From Bog-473 sp963737745 (GTDB lineage: Bacteria > Actinomycetota > Acidimicrobiia > Acidimicrobiales > RAAP-2), in assembly GCA_963737745.1 (NCBI GenBank), contig CAVTTR010000004.1, forward strand, positions 124,001-188,000: a stretch of 64,000 nucleotides of DNA, written 5' to 3'. The notes beneath the pieces are model-generated. The model saw nothing but the letters and a program-made list of their open reading frames with translations, ran no database searches and was not told the DNA's origin. The position numbers were made by a program, and so were the translations under genes. Positions 58,803-64,000 of this stretch are shown piece by piece (the stretch's first letter is position 1; each line of letters opens with the position of its first letter).

Positions 58803-59777
58803 TCATCGAGTGAACGCCGGTAGGACCTCCTGCTCGAACAGCCGGAGGCTGTCCCAGGCCATCTCAGGTGGGATTCCGCCGCATAGCGGGTGAAGGTGGA
58901 GGATCGGCGGCGTCTGATTTTGAAGTTCGGCGATCAGTTGGTCGGGAGTAACCACTCGATAGCGGCCGCTGGCTCTCAGTTCTTGGACCGAAGCAACGGC
59001 GTGATAGGGGCTGGAAATGTTGTCTTCTGCCTGCCACGCCCCGTAGGCGTTCATTTCGTGCAGGAAGTAAGGCGCCATCTGATCCCACCCCTTCTCCGTG
59101 TCCGAGGCGAGAGCGATGTTGATCGTCTCGGACCCCGGGAAGGGCCCTGGATCAGCTTTACCGAGTTTCTTCATCTCATCTCGGTACCAATGCCATGTTT
59201 CGGGGATGCTCGGGACGAACCCGTCACCAATCCGGGCGGCGCGGCGGGCAGCCGGTTCGCTCCCGCCGCCCAGGAGGAGCTTCGGGCCACCGGGCTGGTA
59301 GGGGGGAGGGGTAATGACCACGGTCCGGCCGCGAAATTCGAAAGGTTCGCCCGAGAATGCTGCTCGTAGAGTCGCCACGGCTTCGGTCACTCGCATTGGG
59401 CGTTCTCTCATGGGTACGCCGAACATGGCGAACTCGGACCGGGCATACCCGCCGGCGAGGATGAGATCAATCCGGCCTTTGCTGAGATTGTCCACTACCG
59501 AGATGTCCTCGGCTAGGCGGAGGGGATCGTGGAAGGGCACGATAAGGGCCCCGATGCCGAGACGCGCGGTTCGGCAACGTTGGGACATTGCGGCGAGCAT
59601 GGGCAGTGGGCTGGGTAGGTAGCCGTCGGCTGATCCGTGGTGTTCCGAGACGCCTATGGCGACACATCCCAGCGCATCGGCCCACTCGACCATTTCCAGC
59701 GCAGCTGAGTAGCGGTCGGCCGTCGACGTTCCGCCGATCGGAGGATTACGGAAGTCGAATCTCAGCGAGAACAACAT
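58803..59777 (-). CDS. LLM-class flavin-dependent oxidoreductase
   Basis: 324 residues, intact. MLFSLRFDFRNPPIGGTSTA, ALEMVEWADALGCVAIGVSE, EHHGSADGYLPSPLPMLAAM, RTARLGIGALIVPFHDPLRL and VDNLSKGRIDLILAGGYARS show the luciferase-like (beta/alpha)8 fold. GRTVVITPPPYQPGGPKLLL and GGGSEPAARRAARIGDGFVP are the phosphate/cofactor end. It would oxidise or reduce an organic substrate with FMNH2 or F420. It is paralogous to the gene at 62873. Confidence 0.92.
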   Translation of the reverse strand: MLFSLRFDFRNPPIGGTSTADRYSAALEMVEWADALGCVAIGVSEHHGSADGYLPSPLPMLAAMSQRCRTARLGIGALIVPFHDPLRLAEDISVVDNLSKGRIDLILAGGYARSEFAMFGVPMRERPMRVTEAVATLRAAFSGEPFEFRGRTVVITPPPYQPGGPKLLLGGGSEPAARRAARIGDGFVPSIPETWHWYRDEMKKLGKADPGPFPGSETINIALASDTEKGWDQMAPYFLHEMNAYGAWQAEDNISSPYHAVASVQELRASGRYRVVTPDQLIAELQNQTPPILHLHPLCGGIPPEMAWDSLRLFEQEVLPAFTR

Positions 59778-60070
59778 CGTGGCATCTCCCCCTCAGAAGT
59801 TCGTTTGCATTGGAGTGGGACTCTAGCTTATCTTTAGAGCGTCACTCCAGAAAAATCCCGTCGGCATGAAGGAAGCCAACGTGGACGCCATGAAATGCCA
59901 CTCACAGTTCGGGCAGGTTCCGAGCGAAGCCTGGGCCGGGAACATAGCTGCATGGGACCAAGTTCGCGCCCGATCCGAGCATCGGAAAGCCGGTCGGCCG
60001 AGCCAAGCCCCCAATTGAACCAGGTAGTAGTGGCCCCCCTCAGCTCATAGCCCAAACGAAAGGCGAATCA

Positions 60071-60478
60071 ATGGACGATGTCGAGGAGATCAAGAAGCTG
60101 AAGGCACGATACTTTCGAGGTCTCGATACCAAGGATTGGGACCTCTACCGCAGCGTTTTCACGCCCGACATGGTGTTCACCTACATGGGTACTGGGGACA
60201 GCATCGAAGGACTTGATCCTTTCATGGAGTACGCCAAATCGTTGACGATGACCAGCGTTCACCACGGTCATATGCCGGAGATAGAGCTGATCTCGCCGAG
60301 TAGCGCCACCGGTACCTGGTCGATGGAAGACCACGTGCGTTGGTCCGACGGCTTCGAGTCCCACGGATACGGACACTATTTTGAGACCTACGAGAAAACC
60401 GATGGCGATTGGCGCATCAAGACCATGAAGCTCTCATACCTGCGGTCCGACCGTTCGCCCATATCGACAGAACCTTAG
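60071..60478 (+). CDS. SnoaL-like (NTF2 fold) protein
   Basis: 135 residues. DDVEEIKKLKARYFRGLDTK and DWDLYRSVFTPDMVFTYMG form the cone-like NTF2 start. The block MTSVHHGHMPEIELISPSSA, then GTWSMEDHVRW and GYGHYFETYEKTDGDWRIKT, is typical of SnoaL-like isomerase/cyclase or dehydratase proteins found in catabolic clusters. The ribosome site CGAAAGGCGAATC is modest. The gene is intact. The substrate is unknown. Confidence 0.9.
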   Translation: MDDVEEIKKLKARYFRGLDTKDWDLYRSVFTPDMVFTYMGTGDSIEGLDPFMEYAKSLTMTSVHHGHMPEIELISPSSATGTWSMEDHVRWSDGFESHGYGHYFETYEKTDGDWRIKTMKLSYLRSDRSPISTEP

Positions 60479-60597
60479 TGACGCATGACGAATGTGACAT
60501 TACTCACCACAATCCGGCAGTACCTCGTCACGATGCCGGCAAAACAGCGGGCTGTTCAGAGTCGCCAATTTGGCCAACATAAAGGCGGGGTTCGTCC

Positions 60598-61862
60598 ATG
60601 AGGACGGGATTGAGGACGGCACGCCTTGGTACGGCAATCTTTTGTCTGACGGGGGTTCTCGTGGGCATAGTCGGAGCCCCTGCTTGGGTCGACGCAGGAG
60701 CCACCACGAGCAAGTCGCCGATTGTCCTTGGACTGATCCTGGCTGAACAGGAGGCGACTCATCTTCTTACGTGAATGTCCCCGACGGGGCCCAGGCCCGC
60801 GTCGACGCGCAGAACGCCGCTGGAGGGATTGACGGCCATCCGCTCAAGCTTGTGGTCGAAGACGACCAGTCCACGACGACTGGAACATTGGCCGCCTCAC
60901 AAACCTTGATTCAGGACAAGGGCGCCTTTGGGGTTTTGGATGACTCGTCGGTGACATTCGCTGCTGCCGGTTACATGCATAAGGCCGGAGTTCCCGTGAC
61001 TGGCTCAGGAGAGGACGGTCCCGAATGGGATCAAGCGCCAAATTCGAACATGTTCAGAGTAAGTCCGGCTCTCCTCACGCCGTTTGGCGGGAAATTCTAC
61101 AGCTACAACGATGGTGAAGCGGCGTTGAAGGATCTCGGTGTCACCAAGTTGGCTCAGGTCGTGGCAAACGTCCCCTCGGCGATCGATTCGGCCAACGGCA
61201 TCTTTGCAGCGGCCAAGCCGCTCGGCATCAGCAAATGTCTCGATGATGTGGTCCCGATCGGCGACGTCAACTTCACCACATTTGCCCTGCAAATGAAGCA
61301 GGATGGATGCAACGGCGTCGAAGTGCTGAGTATCCTTTCCACCTGCATCGGCGTACAGAGCGCCCTCAAACAGGCTGGCCTCAAAGCCGCTGATTTCTGC
61401 GCCACGGGCTATGACCAGTCAGTTCTCAGCGAGCCGTCGGCGCTGGCGACCATGCAGGCCACGTACGCCACGGCGGCTGTGAACGTCCTTGGGAACGACG
61501 TATCTGCTCCAGCCAAGCTTCTGCTTAGTCGCTTGCGGAAGTACACAAGCTGGCCCGGAGGTATCCCGAGCGCGGAACTCGACTATGCCTACGAGGCTGC
61601 CGACCTCATGATCCAAGGATTGAAAGCAGCGGGTCCCAATCCGACGCGGAAGGCCGTCATCTCCGACCTGCGCAAAGTCTCCAGCTACACCGCTGGGGGT
61701 CTGATCCCCGCACCTGGACTCGATTATACGCACTTCGGCACCCTCGCCGGAGTGGCGAAGACCCAATGCGAGGTGATCTACCAAGTAAAGGGAAAATCAT
61801 ATGTACCAGCCCTCCATGGAAAGGCGGCCTGCGGCAAGTTGGTCGTCTCTTCTTCCAGCTAG
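60598..61862 (+). CDS. Periplasmic branched-chain-type ABC substrate-binding protein (frameshifted)
   Basis: ATG 60598. Signal peptide RTARLGTAIFCLTGVLVGIV with cleavage likely near VDAGA, then KSPIVLGLILAEQEA. After one indel, VPDGAQARVDAQNAAGGIDG and HPLKLVVEDDQSTTTGTLAA, the Liv-type (PBP type 1) opening; FSYNDGEAALKDLG-type region FYSYNDGEAALKDLGVTKLA, LQMKQDGCNGVEVLSILSTC and SAELDYAYEAADLMIQGLKA complete the fold. It would capture a small organic ligand for a Liv-type permease such as that at window start. No other transporter gene is adjacent. Confidence 0.87.
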
Positions 61863-62115
61863 CGCAAGAGGCGAGGTCGGGTTGAACTCATTAGCCGACT
61901 CAGCCCCGCCCGCGGGTGCAAATCCCCGTTGATCGCTTCCTAAGAGATTGTTTGGTCTGAGCGGTCCAGGCTCGGAGGCGGATTTTCGAAGGCGACCATG
62001 TATCGCCATTCGCGATCAGAAAACGCACGGACCTCGGACCAGGGGAATAACGCGTTCCCAACTTGGTCAAGGTAGGGTTCAGACGATCTGAACTGTCGTT
62101 CTTGGGCGGAGTGAC

Positions 62116-62300
62116 GATGTACATGCTGCGATTGGATATGCGCTCGCCCGGTACGCAGATCTTGGAGAGGTCGGTGTTGTATGGCGCCGCGTTGGAGTTG
62201 GGGTTGGCTCGAAGAACATGGTTGCCTAGCCATTTCCAACCGGGAACATCACGCTGAGGACGATGGCTATTTGCCATTAGGCACGGATCCCTTGCCCGTC
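62116..62300 (+). pseudogene. LLM-class oxidoreductase N-terminal fragment
   Basis: ATG 62116 after GGGCGGAGTGACG reads MYMLRLDMRSPGTQILERSV. After a frameshift it continues as WLEEHGCLAISNREHHAEDD and GYLPL, aligning with the first about 60 residues of the intact LLM gene at 62873 (MVEWAEHLGFSSVGVSEHHG). It then degenerates and meets a stop. Only the first fifth of an LLM gene remains. Confidence 0.75.
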
Positions 62301-62546
62301 AGCCCTTCTGTAGCGATCTCACCCGGACATTGCCTGGCGTTACCTACGCCGTGTGTGAATGGAGCCCTACCTAGGATTTAGGACAGATAACAACTAGACA
62401 AGGTGTCAGAGCGGGGTGGGCCGAGTGGAGATCGAGCTGGGGCCGTGGACGACGGAGTGATGGAGGAACCGTGCTCCCGTTCCACGCTGATCGGGAGGCA
62501 GATGTCGACCGAAAGGGAGTCCAGCAGAAAGGGGAGGAGGACCTCA

Positions 62547-62867
62547 AATGGAGTCGAGAGTAAATGGCGACAACTGGGGGCGATGGGGAGCCGATGATGA
62601 ACGAGGAGCACTCAACCTCATTACCACGGACGCCGTTCGAGCCGGTGCCGCACAGGTTCAACGAGGAATTGTGTATTCCCTCGGACTCCCTATTGATGCG
62701 AAGGCAACTCCCGTACTTCCCAACAAGGGTGAACCGCGTTAGTTCACCCTGACCAGCGACTCAGACGCCGACCTCTACGCCAGCCTTGGGGCCGGCCCAG
62801 GGGTCGTAGGAAAACCAGGATGTCCTCATGATCCCTTCTCACCACGGGACGCACATTGATGGGGAGG
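62547..62867 (+). pseudogene. Cyclase (kynurenine-formamidase-like) gene fragment
   Basis: DNWGRWGADDERGALNLITT and RGIVYSLGLPIDAKATPVLP match the start of cyclase-family (PF04199) hydrolases. A TAG (at 62740-62742) follows GEPR, after which the same frame reads FTLTSDSDADLYASLGAGPG. One frame over, SHHGTHIDG is the metal-binding HxGTHxD motif, reached only 5 bp before the next ATG. The remaining about 180 residues are missing. This is a decayed gene with a stop, a frameshift and a 3' deletion. Confidence 0.78.
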
Positions 62868-62872
62868 AACCA

Positions 62873-63893
62873 ATGCTTCGCTTAACTATGCGTTTCGACT
62901 TTCGGAACCCGGCCTTCGCCGACACGTCAATGAGCGAGCGATATCGGGCAGCACTTGAGATGGTCGAGTGGGCGGAACACTTGGGGTTCTCGAGCGTGGG
63001 TGTGTCCGAGCACCACGGTGTTGAGGATGGGTATCTTCCGAGCCCCTGCATCATGGCGGCCGCTATAGCGTCTCGCACTCGTCGTATACAGATCAGCCTC
63101 GGGGCGATCATCGCTCCGGTCCATGACCCGCTCCGGCTCGCCGAGGATCTGGCGGTTCTCGACAATCTCGCCGAAGGGCGCCTTTCGGTCATCGTCGTCA
63201 ACGGCTATGTGCCACTTGAGTACGAGATGTTCGGTTACGTCTCAAGCGACCGTCCCCGCCGGACCGAGGAGATCGTTGCGACGCTTCGCCGGGCCTGGTC
63301 CGGCAAACCCTTCACTTATCGTGGCCGCACTGTGCAGGTGACGCCGCCGCCTTTCCAACTGGGTGGACCTAAGATCGCTCTTGGGGGGAAGACGGAAGCT
63401 GCCGCCCGGCGTGTGACTCGGATTGCCGATTCTTTCGTGCCGAGCGACCGTTCGTGCTGGGATGCCTATCGAGACGAGCTACGCAGTTTGGGTCGCCCCG
63501 ATCCAGGACCGGCGACCTCCTCTCTGCAGGGGTCAATTCGTTCACCTTGCCGATGATCCAGATGCTGCTTGGAACGGAATCGCTCCCTACGCACTGTACG
63601 AAATGAATGCGTACGGGAAGTGGCTGTCTGACGCCGGATTGGTCGGGCAGGGCAGCTACGCGCCAGTCGAGGACATCGAGCAACTTAGAGCGACAGGAAT
63701 CTATCGGACGATGTCACCACGCGAACTCCTAACTGAGCTCGCTGCGTTACCTGCAGATGGGCAGCTTGTGTTCCACCCTCTTATGGGCGGGATCCCACCG
63801 TCGTTGGCGTGGGAGAGTTTGCGGCTCTTTGAGAGTGAGGTCCACCCAAACCTCCGGGCACAGGGAAGAGCCTCTACCAGCTCGTGCGCGTAG
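62873..63893 (+). CDS. LLM-class flavin-dependent oxidoreductase (one frameshift)
   Basis: ATG 62873 follows GGGGAGGAACCA. MLRLTMRFDFRNPAFADTSM, YRAALEMVEWAEHLGFSSVG, EHHGVEDGYLPSPCIMAAAI, DNLAEGRLSVIVVNGYVPLE and VTPPPFQLGGPKIALGG repeat the pattern of the gene at 58803. After an indel near 63530, YALYEMNAYGKWLSDAGLVG and FHPLMGGIPPSLAWESLRLF close the fold at 63893. It uses FMN or F420. It begins at the breakpoint of the cyclase fragment, whose HxGTHxD motif lies directly upstream. Confidence 0.88.
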
Positions 63894-64000
63894 GATGTAC
63901 ACAGCAGGCGACTGACAGTGCGACGGTCAGCGCCGTCTTCGAGCATGCCAGGCAACTGAGATCGACGCTTGGCCACCGGTTCTGAGACGACGGCAGGGCA

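Noticed and set aside
57345..62867. Insertion sequence causing the gene decay
   Set aside because: No transposase fragment, terminal inverted repeats or target duplications were recognised in this region.

Overview
The window looks like chromosomal DNA of a high-GC actinobacterium, perhaps an uncultivated Acidimicrobiia-like lineage. The placement rests on several gene families: deazaflavin (F420)-type enzymes (LLM oxidoreductases, a Ddn-like protein), a PimB'-like glycosyltransferase beside SRPBCC, ROK and PlsC genes, an adenosylcobalamin (class II) ribonucleotide reductase, type II NADH dehydrogenase, DUF2236, DUF4118 and DUF5996 proteins, and many GTG starts. The lineage call is inference; no rRNA is present.

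About 30 genes, including housekeeping ones (nrdJ, glpK, surE, queA-like, ndh), are broken by single-base frameshifts while homology continues in another frame. Because essential genes are affected, I read most of these as uncorrected indels in a long-read assembly, and I give the full span of the reconstructed gene. Regions 2-13 kb, 18.3-18.9 kb and 29.3-33.1 kb are nearly free of them.

Layout. 0-8.3 kb: a minus-strand catabolic unit (aldehyde dehydrogenase, P450, two amidohydrolases, alpha/beta hydrolase) ending in a fused LivH-LivM permease. 8.6-13.6 kb: GNAT, SDR, enoyl-CoA hydratase, BASS-type transporter, HAD phosphatase. 13.6-30.8 kb: general metabolism, with an APC permease/OB-fold/DUF4118 block, a Gly-Ser repeat microprotein, an isocitrate/isopropylmalate dehydrogenase, PanE-like, SurE, ArfB-like, AKR, Nudix and NDH-2. 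30.9-36.7 kb: a tightly overlapping three-gene cassette, TerB-N/TerB-C protein, BrxD-like ATPase and Lhr-like helicase; this is the best candidate for an uncharacterised system. 36.7-38.8 kb: TetR and a P450. 38.8-46.7 kb: class II RNR with palindromic upstream sites, glycerol kinase, SDR, QueA-like, Fe-S-type HTH regulator. 46.7-54.4 kb: a long minus-strand run (PH/SHOCT, zinc ribbon, thioredoxin-like, Cys-rich microprotein, PimB'-like GT, SRPBCC, ROK, LLM, aminotransferase, PlsC, ACT). 54.5-56.6 kb: rhodanese, pilin-like protein, a CAU tRNA, small lipoproteins. 56.6-64 kb: a degraded accessory region with intact LLM, SnoaL-like and branched-chain substrate-binding genes and fragments of SMP-30, LLM and cyclase genes.

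The catabolic genes at both ends (P450s, ALDH, amidohydrolases, SDR, enoyl-CoA hydratase, LLMs, cyclase, Liv-type transport) suggest breakdown of hydrophobic or cyclic organic compounds. The substrate cannot be read from sequence.
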